DNA from: a virus
Virus record (IMG/VR): IMGVR_UViG_3300034105_001458
Span: 1-52,967 of that record
Reading direction: 5' to 3' (one strand)
DNA: 52,967 nt
Shown: in pieces, positions 1 to 9,290 of the stretch
Layout of the letters: the number at the start of each line of letters is the position of its first letter
Position numbering within the stretch: the first letter of the stretch is position 1
Made by a program: the position numbers and the translations under genes
Notes under the pieces: model-generated
Told to the model about the DNA's origin: nothing
Database searches by the model: none
The model's input: only the letters and a program-made list of their open reading frames with translations

Positions 1-1059
1 CCAATTAATACATGGCGAAGTTCAACATTTAAAAATATATCAAAACTTAATATGGGTGGTGATACTATTGATATTGAGAAACCTGATGCTGAAGATGAAA
101 AATTTAAAGATTACGTAAAGGTAAGAGATATTAATCCATTTTTAGATGAATTAAAAAGTTTAAAACCTGGTAATGTATATAAACTAGTATTATCAAATGG
201 TGGTACAATAAGTTTAAATTTAATTGATAATAAGGATGATAGTCTGTTCTTTGAGCATGATGGTTTAACTGGTCCAGCAAAATCATATAGTGATTTAATT
301 AACGCTGAATTGATGCTTGATATTGATTCTAATTCAGTTCAACAAATGGTATCATCAACAACTGATGATGAGAATGTTGATTCAGTATACAATATTACTT
401 TTAAAAAAATAGTTAAAGGTCAGGATGATGAAAACAATAGGTCATATAAAAAAATCTTAATTAAGAATATTATAGATATTGACTTAACTGGTAAGTCAGA
501 TAAAGAAGATGGTGAAGAAAAAATGTCTGGTGATACAAAGGATATAAAAGATATATCTGATGAGGAAATTGATGATATGTCACCAGAGGATATAACTAGT
601 ATGGTTTTGAATGACCCTACATTTAAAGCTGCATTTTTATCTAAACCAGGATTTTGGAAAAAACTAGTGGGTGGTAAACCTAAAGGAATATTGGCCGCTA
701 AAAAAATATTAAAGAATTTTAATGAATTTGGTGGTAGGTCTGGTGATGATAAAGAAAAAGATTTAGTTGTTGATTTCTTTAAAAATAACCAAGAATATTT
801 TGTACAGTTATTAGATAAAACATTTAGTAGAGGTGAGGTAATATTAGATATTACAAAAAAATATAAAGTTAAAACAAAGAAAAGAACAAATGTTGATGGT
901 GGTGTAACTGTTTTTCTTTACGGTAAAGGATTTATGTTTAAAATAAATTCAATTTACGGTGATACTAAAAATGACTTTAGAGCTACATTAATAATAGATT
1001 ATAATACCGATAATGAATATCGTGAAAATAGAACAATAAGAGTTACTGACGCTTACTAA
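1..1059 (+). CDS. Hypothetical protein, 5' end outside the window
   Basis: I do not recognise this protein. The first in-window ATG is at 52, but the frame is open back to base 1 with ordinary codons and no stop, so the gene probably begins before the window and position 52 is an internal methionine. The product is hydrophilic: an acidic N-terminal half, an Asp/Glu/Ser/Met-rich linker near residues 155-180 (counting from 52), then a basic region with Lys-rich stretches and a beta-rich end. I see no signal peptide or membrane segment. It stops two bases before the tape-measure candidate, so the two are probably co-transcribed. That context suggests a tail or tail-assembly role, for example a tape-measure chaperone or tail completion protein, but nothing in the sequence proves it. 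Confidence 0.75.
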   Translation, partial: PINTWRSSTFKNISKLNMGGDTIDIEKPDAEDEKFKDYVKVRDINPFLDELKSLKPGNVYKLVLSNGGTISLNLIDNKDDSLFFEHDGLTGPAKSYSDLINAELMLDIDSNSVQQMVSSTTDDENVDSVYNITFKKIVKGQDDENNRSYKKILIKNIIDIDLTGKSDKEDGEEKMSGDTKDIKDISDEEIDDMSPEDITSMVLNDPTFKAAFLSKPGFWKKLVGGKPKGILAAKKILKNFNEFGGRSGDDKEKDLVVDFFKNNQEYFVQLLDKTFSRGEVILDITKKYKVKTKKRTNVDGGVTVFLYGKGFMFKINSIYGDTKNDFRATLIIDYNTDNEYRENRTIRVTDAY

Positions 1060-1061
1060 TT

Positions 1062-3662
1062 ATGGCAAAATACGAATTTGATAAGAAAAAATTTGAGGAG
1101 TGGAAACAAGCTCAAAAGGAATCTGCTGAACTTCAGGAAAAGATGAACAGTAACCTTAATGGTTATATGGAAGGTGTTAAAAAATTAACTGAACTACAAA
1201 AAAACTTACAATTTATTGAGCAAAAAGTCGCTCAATTAAAAAAAGAACAACTTAAAGCTGAAAATGATTTATTAGAAAATACTAAAAAACTTAATAAAGC
1301 AACAGCAGACGGTGATGCTAATGAAATAAAAGCACTTAAAGAAAAGGAAAAAGAATTAAAAAAAATAATTGCAGCTAAAAAAGAAGGTGTAACTATAACT
1401 GAACATGAATTAAAGTTACTTAAACAACAAACAGCTGAGTTAACCGAACAAGTAAAACAAACTAGTTTAATTAGTGCTGGATTAGGTTCCGCAGTTAGTT
1501 TTTTAGGTAAGGTACCAGGTTTAATCACTAAAGGTTTTGGTATGCTTAAGGGTACTGGAATATTCGAAATGGACAAAGCTATATTAAATGCTAATAAAAG
1601 CATGGCTGGTTCTGAAAAAACATTTAACAATCTTTATAATACTATTAAAGATTCTGCTAAAACAACCACAATGTGGGGTGTTGGTGTTAAGGATTTGGCT
1701 GTTATGCAACAAGGTTATAGTGAAGCTATTGGAAAGTCGGTGATGTTGACTGAAGATGGTTATAAGGCTATGGCTGGTATGGCTGAAGGTACTGGGTTAG
1801 GTAAAGAATTTGCTATTGGTATGGCTGCTGAAATGGATAAATTTAACATTTCAGCTGAAAGGTCTGGCTCAATAGTTGAGATGACTATGAATAAAGCTGC
1901 TAAGCTTGGTGTAAATGGTGCTGCTGCATTAAAATCATTACAAAATAATTTAAAATTAGCACAAAAATTTAATTTTAAAGGTGGTATTGCTGGTTTAGCT
2001 AAGTTATCAGTTGAGGCTACTAGATTAAAATTAGATATGACAGGTATTGCTGGTATGGCTGAAAAAGTATTTAGACCAGAAGGTGCAATAGAAATGGCCG
2101 CTCAATTAACAACAATGGGTGGTGAATTTGCTAAACTTGGTGACCCTATGACATTACTATTTAAAAGTAGAAATGATATGGCTGGATTTTCTAAAGATGT
2201 TGGTAAAGCTTCTGCTGAATTTGTTGAATTTAATAAAGAGACTGGTGAATTTAATATTAAAGGTGGTTTGGCTGCTGATAAAATGCGTGAGATATCAAAA
2301 ATAACTGGTATAGCTGTTGAGGAGTTAAAAGCGATGGGTTCGGCTCAACTTCAAATTGTAGAAGTTAGTAAAGGTCTTAAAAGTGGTATTTTTGGTGAGG
2401 AAGATACTCAATTAATAAGTTCATTTGCTAAATTTAAAGATGGTAAATGGAAAATAGAAGCTGGTAGCTTTAGTAAAGATTTAAAAGATTTAAATAAAAA
2501 TGATATCGCAAGGATTAAAGCTGAGGATAAAACATTACAGGAAAGAGCTGAATTTGGTAGGTCTTTTGATGAAACTATACAAGATTTAATTTTAATGGTA
2601 AAAGAAATGTTATTACCATTAGCTAAATCTTTAAGGGAAAATTTTGGTGAAAGAGTTAAAGAATTAGCTAAATGGTTTAATAGTTCAGAATTTAGAGATA
2701 TGGTCGAAGGTGTTATTAAGGGTGTTGGTGATTTTATAAAATATATTGGTGATTTTATGAAAAATAATCCAATAACGGCGGCAGTTACTGCTGGTGCAGC
2801 AATATTTGGTGGTTCTATTTTAAAATATCTTGGTGAGTCAGCAATGTGGTTATTGAATGGTAGATTATTAGGTATGGGATTTAATTCAGTAGCTAGTGGT
2901 GGTGGCGGCGGTGGTGGTTCTATGCTTGATATGTTAGATATGGGTGACGGAAAAGGAAAGGGTAAATCAGGTAAAATGGGTAAATTTGGTAAAATCGGTA
3001 AATTTTTAAAAGGTCCTGGTGGTGCTGGGCTTGTTGCTGCTGGTTTTGCTGGTTATGATGAATATAGTGAAAATGCTGCAATGGGTATGGGTACTGGTGA
3101 AAATATAGGTAGAACTGCATCAAAAGGTGGAGGTGCTGGTGCTGGTGCAATGGCTGGTGCTGCATTTGGGGCATTTGCTGGACCTTTAGGTATATTAATT
3201 GGTGGTGCAATCGGTGGTATTGCTGGTAGTGCATTAGGTGAAGAAATTGGTGATGCAATATGGGGTCAAGAAAATATGCGAGATAGTGGTGCTGGTAAAG
3301 GTAAAAATAAAGCTGGTGATTTCAAAAGTGTTGGCATGCAAGATGGTATTATGTTTCACCCACAAGATAAATTCTTGAAAGTTAATGATGGTATTACAAT
3401 TGCTGGAACTCAAGCTGGTGGTAATGGTAAATTAGCTGAAAAACTTGGTGGTGGTGGTTCATCAAGTGAAACAACACATAAATTTAATGATTTAAATATT
3501 AAAATATCAGTTGATGCACCTACTGATTCTAAATTTTGGGAAAGTATCGTAAATCAACCAGATATAATGAAAAAAATAACGCAAGGTGTTCATATAAGTG
3601 GTGAAGAGGCATCAAGTGGTGGTAAAATTACAGGCAGTGGACCTAAACGAAGAGGTAAATAA
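1062..3662 (+). CDS. Tape measure protein candidate
   Basis: This 866-residue protein has the architecture of a phage tape measure protein, which sets tail length inside the tube and may help DNA cross the envelope. Residues 1-140 are a long Lys/Glu/Gln/Leu coiled coil. The middle is helical and rich in Ala, Gly and Met. Residues about 560-600 and 650-755 are hydrophobic and glycine-rich, with glycine-zipper-like stretches such as GILIGGAIGGIAG that could insert in membrane. The C-terminus is Gly/Ser-rich and polar. No enzyme domain is visible. At about 1.5 A per residue a fully helical ruler would be roughly 130 nm. It follows the previous gene by two bases and precedes baseplate-hub genes, which fits a tail module. 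The family is assigned by architecture rather than by a sequence signature. Confidence 0.72.
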   Translation: MAKYEFDKKKFEEWKQAQKESAELQEKMNSNLNGYMEGVKKLTELQKNLQFIEQKVAQLKKEQLKAENDLLENTKKLNKATADGDANEIKALKEKEKELKKIIAAKKEGVTITEHELKLLKQQTAELTEQVKQTSLISAGLGSAVSFLGKVPGLITKGFGMLKGTGIFEMDKAILNANKSMAGSEKTFNNLYNTIKDSAKTTTMWGVGVKDLAVMQQGYSEAIGKSVMLTEDGYKAMAGMAEGTGLGKEFAIGMAAEMDKFNISAERSGSIVEMTMNKAAKLGVNGAAALKSLQNNLKLAQKFNFKGGIAGLAKLSVEATRLKLDMTGIAGMAEKVFRPEGAIEMAAQLTTMGGEFAKLGDPMTLLFKSRNDMAGFSKDVGKASAEFVEFNKETGEFNIKGGLAADKMREISKITGIAVEELKAMGSAQLQIVEVSKGLKSGIFGEEDTQLISSFAKFKDGKWKIEAGSFSKDLKDLNKNDIARIKAEDKTLQERAEFGRSFDETIQDLILMVKEMLLPLAKSLRENFGERVKELAKWFNSSEFRDMVEGVIKGVGDFIKYIGDFMKNNPITAAVTAGAAIFGGSILKYLGESAMWLLNGRLLGMGFNSVASGGGGGGGSMLDMLDMGDGKGKGKSGKMGKFGKIGKFLKGPGGAGLVAAGFAGYDEYSENAAMGMGTGENIGRTASKGGGAGAGAMAGAAFGAFAGPLGILIGGAIGGIAGSALGEEIGDAIWGQENMRDSGAGKGKNKAGDFKSVGMQDGIMFHPQDKFLKVNDGITIAGTQAGGNGKLAEKLGGGGSSSETTHKFNDLNIKISVDAPTDSKFWESIVNQPDIMKKITQGVHISGEEASSGGKITGSGPKRRGK

Positions 3663-3735
3663 ATATGTTAATTTTTTGTTAAAATTATAAAAAAAGTTGT
3701 TATTTAATAAATAAATCAGTTTATTTACATTGTCT

Positions 3736-3876
3736 TAAATGGATAAATAATATATTAATATAATATATATATAATAAAGTAATATAATAATATATATAAT
3801 AATTAATAAAGTAATATATATAATAAAATAATAATATATATTATAATATAATAATTAATAAAGTAATATATATTAT
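3736..3876. repeat. A/T-only low-complexity repeat array
   Basis: The 277-base gap between the tape-measure candidate and the WD40 baseplate gene is almost pure A+T. Inside it a 26-base unit occurs exactly twice (3796-3821 and 3848-3873, period 52), with a shorter copy of its AATAAAGTAATATA core near 3773-3786. No ORF or GC-rich stem is present. An A/T hairpin (TAATTTT and AAAATTA around TTGTT) lies at 3669-3687. The array could be a melting-prone element or slippage-generated filler. It sits just upstream of a TATTTATA motif and the next gene. Confidence 0.7.
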
Positions 3877-3914
3877 AAAAGTTATTTATTTTTTCAAAAT
3901 TTTTATTACCATAG

Positions 3915-3922
3915 TATTTATA
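3915..3922 (+). promoter_or_regulatory. Candidate late-promoter motif TATTTATA
   Basis: TATTTATA lies 17 bases before the ATG of the WD40 baseplate gene, at the downstream end of an A/T-rich gap. The same octamer precedes several other structural genes here. It is not the Bacteroidota housekeeping promoter. Chance occurrence in A/T-rich DNA is possible. Confidence 0.35.
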
Positions 3923-3939
3923 TATAAAGAATTAATACT

Positions 3940-6900
3940 ATGCCAAATTCAATAAATTCACTATCACCTTCCTTTAGGGATTATTTATTACTTAAGAATT
4001 TAGTAACAGATACTGTAATTGATAATGGTTTACAATCATTATTAGCTGGAGTTGGTTATCCAGCTGGAGTAGAAACGTTACCAAATGCGGTACAACCGTC
4101 AAATAGTATTGATGATACTGGTACTATATATCAAGAATTAAATACTATATTAAATACTTTTCAAGGCACTACTGATGATTACTCTCAAACTAATATTATA
4201 TTAAATCAATCAACAAATAGTGTAATAGGTAATCAAGGTCTTTATTCAAATTCAAATGAATTATTAAATGGTCAATTTTTAGCTAATGGTAATTTAACTA
4301 ATAGTTCTGATGTTAGAGAAGGTATGACATCTAAAAATATATATGTTGATATACCTAAACAATCAGTTATTGATTTAAATACACAACCAGTACCAACTTT
4401 TCAAAATCTTAAATCATATATTGATGAGAATAATAATTTAAATATAGGTGGACCTAGTACACAAGCTGCCGATATAATCGGTGGTGTTGTAGGTGGTCAA
4501 GGAGTTGGTTTTAATTCAACAGGTGGTTTGGTTGCTAATGAAGATATTAGGTCAACTTTACTAGGTAGAGTATTAGGTGCTACTGGAACTATAAATGATA
4601 CACCTTTAGGTAATATAGGTGGTCAACAATTATTAGCACATGTTGGTTATAATGCTGCATTTGGTTTACAACAAGAAACATTAGGTAGTTTAAATTTAAA
4701 TCCATTATCATTACTTCAAGGTAAGAGTTTAGTTAATTTAAATTATAGTATTACAGTACCTAAAGGTACAATTGGTAGAATCCTTAACTTTGCTGCAAAT
4801 ATACTTGGCGTTCAATCACCAAAAAGTTTATTAGAAGAATCATCAAGTATTTTTACATTTAGTGATAAATTAGATTATATTGGTCAACCAAATATTAAAA
4901 GAGCAAATGAGATGCTTAAAAATTCTGGTAAAGGTCAAGTTCAAACCTTGATTAATCATATGAAAGCTAATACACTTGTGGCAAATCCAGACGGAACAAC
5001 ATTAAGACAAGGATATGCGCCAGGATATGAAGATGATAGAATTAAAAATGGTGATAATACTGGTGACGGTGTAAATTATAATTTATATGCTAGAGGTGAT
5101 GGTGATGGTGGTATTATAGATTTCTTAAACGGAAAGGAAAATAGTCCAATATCTTCAGGTAACTATGATAGACCTGGACAAATTATAGGTGATGGTTGGG
5201 CTGAAGACTATAGAGGTTTTTATGCTAGTTATGATTTACCAGTTTCAGAGTCTGATGCTGAATTAAAAAGAGCTGGTGCAACAATTAAAAAATATAAAGA
5301 TGCTTTTGGTTGGACTGATGAGTATAACAACACACCAGATAGTGTTAAAGATTTCAATCAAGAAACATTATTCAACAATAAAAAAACACTTTTATATAAA
5401 ACAAGAAAATTATTTGAAACAAATAGAATGCAAACACTTGTAACAGGTCATGGTGTTAAAGATGATTCTGAATCTCAAATACAAACTGCCGTATCTAGTG
5501 TTGGTCGTTTTGTTTCAAAAGGTAGTGGTGTATTATCATATAATGCATTAATTAAAGGTGTTAATGATGACCCAGCCAAAGTATTTTGTAGAACATGGAC
5601 AACATACGATAGATATGATGATGTTTTAGATTTACAAAAGAATAGAGGGTTATATGGTTCAAATCGTAATATATTTAGAAAAAATGTTGAATTATCAGTT
5701 TTAGAAGATAATGGTTTTGCTAGAATAGCACCATACAAGACTGATGACATGTCAAAAAAATATACTGACAATAAAAGATATATGTTCTCAATTGAGAATT
5801 TAGCCTGGAATGATAATTTAACTAATTTATTAGAATGTGAAATTGGTCCTGGTGACCAATTAAGTGGTCATAAAGGTAGAATAATGTGGTTCCCACCATA
5901 TGATATTAGTTTCAGTGAATCGACATCAGCAAGTTGGGATAAACATAATTTTATAGGTAGAGGGGAACCAATGTATACTTATAATAATACTGAAAGAACT
6001 GGTAATTTAAGTTGGAAAATAATTATTGACCACCCAAATTACCTTAATTTTATTGGTGGTGCTGAAGGTATTAATCCTAAAAACTTTGATGATTATGTTG
6101 CATCATTTTTTGCTGGTTGTATTCCATTGGAAGAAGCAAAACAAATACTTACAAAAAATGAGAGTGATAAAACTGAAACTGCAAATGCTCAAACAAAACC
6201 AGAAGAAACACTAGAACCAGAAAAAGAACCACCATCATTTAATGTTTATTTCCCAAATGATGTTTTTGAGATTGATAAATACCCAAAATATGAAGATGGT
6301 GTGTGTGATGTTGATAATGCATTATTTACATTAAAACATGATGCATCTGTTTATACAGCTGAATTCAGCCCAGACGGAACTAAAGTAGTAACCGCATCAT
6401 CAGATGATACAGCTAGAATATGGGATGCAACATCTGGTGATACTATATATATATTAGCTGGACATACTAAAGCTATTTCTGACGCTAACTTTAGTCCAGA
6501 CGGTAACAAAGTAGCAACCGCATCATATGATGGTACTGCTAAAATATGGAATGTAAATACTGGTGGTTTATTATTTACTTTAACACACCCAACATTAAAA
6601 TCTGTTTATACAGCTAATTTTAACCCAGATGGAACTAAAGTTGTAACCGCATCATCAGATGATACTGCTAAAATATGGGACGTAAATACTGGTGGTTTAT
6701 TATTTACTTTAAGTGGACATACTAAGTCTGTTTTGGAAGCTAACTTTAATCTAGATGGGACTAAAGTTGTAACTGCATCATTATCAGATGATACTGCTAA
6801 AATATGGGACGTAAATACTGGTGGTTTATTATTTACTTTAAGTGGTTGTAGTTATACAGCTAACTTTAGTCCAGATGGGACTAAAGTTGTAACTGCATCA

Positions 6901-9270
6901 TATGATGATTATGCTGTTAAAATATGGGATACAACTACTGGTATATTATTATTTAATTTAAGTGGTCATACTAGTACTGTTATAAGTACTGAATTTAGTC
7001 CAGACGGAACTAAATTAGTGACTGCATCATATGATGGTACTGCTAAAATATGGAACGTAAATACTGGTGGTTTATTATTTACTTTAACACACTTAGAATT
7101 ACAACCCCTTAATTATGCTAACTTTAACCCAGATGGAACTAAAGTTGTAACTGCATCAGATGATGAAACTGCTCAAATATGGGATGCGACCACTGGTATT
7201 TTGCTATCAACATTAGCTGGACACACTGATTTTGTTTTGGAAGCTAACTTTAGTCCAGATGGAACTAAAGTTGTAACCGCATCATTAGATGATACTGCTA
7301 AAATATGGGATGCAACAAAAAATTATGGTATCTGTAGAATTGATTATAAAACAAACCCAACGGGTGCTGGTGAAGGTATAGAACTATATAACGAATCATG
7401 CTATCAATTTACATTTGATGGTAAAAAAACATGGTCATCAGTTCAATGTTCAAAAACACCTAGTGTTTATGAAGGTGATGATGGTAGAGATGAGCCAGAT
7501 AGAACTGATTTTGGTTTAAATGGTACTGGTACTACAGCTGATTATGCTGGTACTAGAATTGGTGATAAAAAATATTTAAGTTTTAGAGACCCAGCTTATA
7601 AAGTTGATTTACAAAATTATTTACTTACAAAATGTAAAAATTGTAAAGTACAAGTTGTAGGCTTTGCTAGTACTGTTGGTACTTTTGGTGATACTAGAAA
7701 TAATAGATTATCAGAACTTAGGGCAAATAGTGTTAAAGATTGGTTATTAACGAATATATTAACAGACCCACCATTTTCAGAAAGAGTATCGGTTGTGGCT
7801 GAAGGTAAAGGTGCAACTGAAGGTGGTGGTGGTACATGCCCACAACCACCAGCATCAAGAAAAACTAATTATTTAAAATCTGTAAATGATGTTTATGGTT
7901 GTAAGGTTAATAGATACGTTACAGTTAGATTTGTTATTGACCCTAATTTAAATACTGAAAATAATCCAAAAACGGAAAAGGAAACAGTACCACCACCTAA
8001 AGTTTTATTACCTAAAATAAGTCCATCTAGATTTTACACTGAATGTGATTATTTTCAGAAATTAGAACTTTCAGACCCAACGGTATATGATACTTTAAAA
8101 ACTAAAATTAAATTTTTCCAACCAGCGTTTCACTCGACAACGCCAGAAGGTTTTAATTCTAGGTTAACATTCTTACAACAATGTATGAGACAAGGACCAA
8201 CTCAAGGTGCTGGTACTACAAATAACCCAAGTAATTTAGCATTTGGTAGACCACCAGTATGTATATTAAGAATTGGTGATTTTTATCATACTAAGATTAT
8301 AATTGAAAATTTAAATTTCACATTTGACCCATTGGTTTGGGATTTAAATCCAGAGGGTGTTGGTGTGCAACCAATGATTTGTAATGTAGATATGTCATTT
8401 GCATTTATTGGTGGGTCAAGTCTTACTGGACCAATTAATAAATTACAAAATGCAGTATCATTTAATTACTTTGCAAATACTGAAGTATATGACCCAAGAG
8501 CTGATACAATTGTAGTTAAAGATGATAAGGGAAGTATTGTTAATGGTGAGGATAGTATTTCTGCTTTCAAAAATAATTTAACAGAAGCGCAGATGAGTCC
8601 AAATATAACACCAACTGCGAATCAACTTGCTCAAAATAATAATGCAAATGCTGGTAATCAACCATTAACTAGCTTAACAGCTACTACTGCAACAACGGTT
8701 CCAGTACCACCAACAGCACCACCAGTGCCAACTGACCCAGACCAAGCGGTATTTAGTAATGCTGAGTTTACTAATACTTATGCATTTAATATTAATTATG
8801 ATGGTGATAAATTAAAAGGTAGATTTGGGGTTGTTAATGGGCTATCTAAAGACTATCAAGCTAAACTTAGGTTATTTAGTTCAACGGGTGGTAATATTGA
8901 TATTGCAACATTTACAATAAACTCTAGCTCACACCCTGACTTACCAAATATGGGTGAATTTATTAGTGAAAAAGGTGGTTGGAAATCAGCTTTAGGTGAA
9001 TTAGCTGATGTAAAAAATGGTGGTGTTTTATTTATTGTTTCAGTTTTAGCGTATCCAGATTATAAATATTATAAATCTAAAGCAATAGCACAATTTGATT
9101 GTCCAGAGGAAGATATTAAATATGCTGATATGTTAGATTATGAGGAGTGGGGTTATATATTAAAAGACCCTTGTTGTACTTGTTGGCCAAAGGGAACTGG
9201 TAAAAGTACTGTATCCGTTTATAATTCTGAACACGTACTTGTTAAGTGTCCAATTTCTGGTTGTACATAA
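3940..9270 (+). CDS. Giant baseplate/tail structural protein with WD40 propeller and OmpA-like domain
   Basis: This 1776-residue protein is a mosaic. Around residues 640-705 it has a block found in contractile-tail baseplate proteins (MWFPPYDISF, then FIGRGEPMYTYNNTER and a DHP motif). Residues about 794-1127 are eight WD40 repeats with recurring SPDGTKVVTAS and TAKIWD motifs. Residues about 1208-1337 look like an OmpA C-terminal peptidoglycan-binding domain: VQVVGFAS, then NRLSELRANSVKDWL, then VRFVID. From about 1380 the phage-type sequence resumes (FGRPPVCILRIGDFYHTKII, near 1434). It ends with a Cys-rich tail. The WD40 and OmpA parts therefore look inserted into a virion protein. No signal peptide is seen. 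It precedes the LysM-like and hub-hydrolase genes, so it probably sits at the tail tip. The domain calls are confident; the exact baseplate position is inferred. Confidence 0.88.
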   Translation: MPNSINSLSPSFRDYLLLKNLVTDTVIDNGLQSLLAGVGYPAGVETLPNAVQPSNSIDDTGTIYQELNTILNTFQGTTDDYSQTNIILNQSTNSVIGNQGLYSNSNELLNGQFLANGNLTNSSDVREGMTSKNIYVDIPKQSVIDLNTQPVPTFQNLKSYIDENNNLNIGGPSTQAADIIGGVVGGQGVGFNSTGGLVANEDIRSTLLGRVLGATGTINDTPLGNIGGQQLLAHVGYNAAFGLQQETLGSLNLNPLSLLQGKSLVNLNYSITVPKGTIGRILNFAANILGVQSPKSLLEESSSIFTFSDKLDYIGQPNIKRANEMLKNSGKGQVQTLINHMKANTLVANPDGTTLRQGYAPGYEDDRIKNGDNTGDGVNYNLYARGDGDGGIIDFLNGKENSPISSGNYDRPGQIIGDGWAEDYRGFYASYDLPVSESDAELKRAGATIKKYKDAFGWTDEYNNTPDSVKDFNQETLFNNKKTLLYKTRKLFETNRMQTLVTGHGVKDDSESQIQTAVSSVGRFVSKGSGVLSYNALIKGVNDDPAKVFCRTWTTYDRYDDVLDLQKNRGLYGSNRNIFRKNVELSVLEDNGFARIAPYKTDDMSKKYTDNKRYMFSIENLAWNDNLTNLLECEIGPGDQLSGHKGRIMWFPPYDISFSESTSASWDKHNFIGRGEPMYTYNNTERTGNLSWKIIIDHPNYLNFIGGAEGINPKNFDDYVASFFAGCIPLEEAKQILTKNESDKTETANAQTKPEETLEPEKEPPSFNVYFPNDVFEIDKYPKYEDGVCDVDNALFTLKHDASVYTAEFSPDGTKVVTASSDDTARIWDATSGDTIYILAGHTKAISDANFSPDGNKVATASYDGTAKIWNVNTGGLLFTLTHPTLKSVYTANFNPDGTKVVTASSDDTAKIWDVNTGGLLFTLSGHTKSVLEANFNLDGTKVVTASLSDDTAKIWDVNTGGLLFTLSGCSYTANFSPDGTKVVTASYDDYAVKIWDTTTGILLFNLSGHTSTVISTEFSPDGTKLVTASYDGTAKIWNVNTGGLLFTLTHLELQPLNYANFNPDGTKVVTASDDETAQIWDATTGILLSTLAGHTDFVLEANFSPDGTKVVTASLDDTAKIWDATKNYGICRIDYKTNPTGAGEGIELYNESCYQFTFDGKKTWSSVQCSKTPSVYEGDDGRDEPDRTDFGLNGTGTTADYAGTRIGDKKYLSFRDPAYKVDLQNYLLTKCKNCKVQVVGFASTVGTFGDTRNNRLSELRANSVKDWLLTNILTDPPFSERVSVVAEGKGATEGGGGTCPQPPASRKTNYLKSVNDVYGCKVNRYVTVRFVIDPNLNTENNPKTEKETVPPPKVLLPKISPSRFYTECDYFQKLELSDPTVYDTLKTKIKFFQPAFHSTTPEGFNSRLTFLQQCMRQGPTQGAGTTNNPSNLAFGRPPVCILRIGDFYHTKIIIENLNFTFDPLVWDLNPEGVGVQPMICNVDMSFAFIGGSSLTGPINKLQNAVSFNYFANTEVYDPRADTIVVKDDKGSIVNGEDSISAFKNNLTEAQMSPNITPTANQLAQNNNANAGNQPLTSLTATTATTVPVPPTAPPVPTDPDQAVFSNAEFTNTYAFNINYDGDKLKGRFGVVNGLSKDYQAKLRLFSSTGGNIDIATFTINSSSHPDLPNMGEFISEKGGWKSALGELADVKNGGVLFIVSVLAYPDYKYYKSKAIAQFDCPEEDIKYADMLDYEEWGYILKDPCCTCWPKGTGKSTVSVYNSEHVLVKCPISGCT
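6319..7320 (+). repeat. Eight tandem WD40 repeats, near-identical in DNA
   Basis: Eight units of about 40-43 codons each carry a beta-propeller blade. Repeat 5 is shortened and lacks the GH dipeptide; repeats 3 and 7 have a bare TH in place of GH, and repeat 1 has KH. Several units are nearly identical at DNA level: a 63-base stretch at 6654-6716 is repeated exactly at 6783-6845, 129 bases later. This is far closer than protein selection alone requires and suggests recent duplication or gene conversion. Most propellers have seven blades; eight repeats could make an eight-bladed ring or be one copy of a variable array. Confidence 0.9.
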
Positions 9271-9290
9271 AATTAATAAAAAAATAAATT

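Noticed and set aside
2920-3258. Minus-strand ORF of 112 codons in the tape-measure gene
   Set aside because: It mirrors the Gly/Ala-rich coding strand and gives a His/Gln/Tyr-rich product typical of the reverse of GGT-rich codons; no leader or neighbours support it.
3736-3876. The A/T array as a CRISPR
   Set aside because: There are only two exact copies, no unique spacers, and no cas genes.
6026-6214. Plus-strand ORF of 62 codons
   Set aside because: It is a frame-shifted copy inside the WD40 baseplate gene with a Leu/Lys-biased product.
6319-7320. WD40 region as an assembly chimera with host or eukaryotic DNA
   Set aside because: The reading frame is continuous for 1776 codons, base composition and codon use match the flanks, and phage-type sequence continues on both sides.
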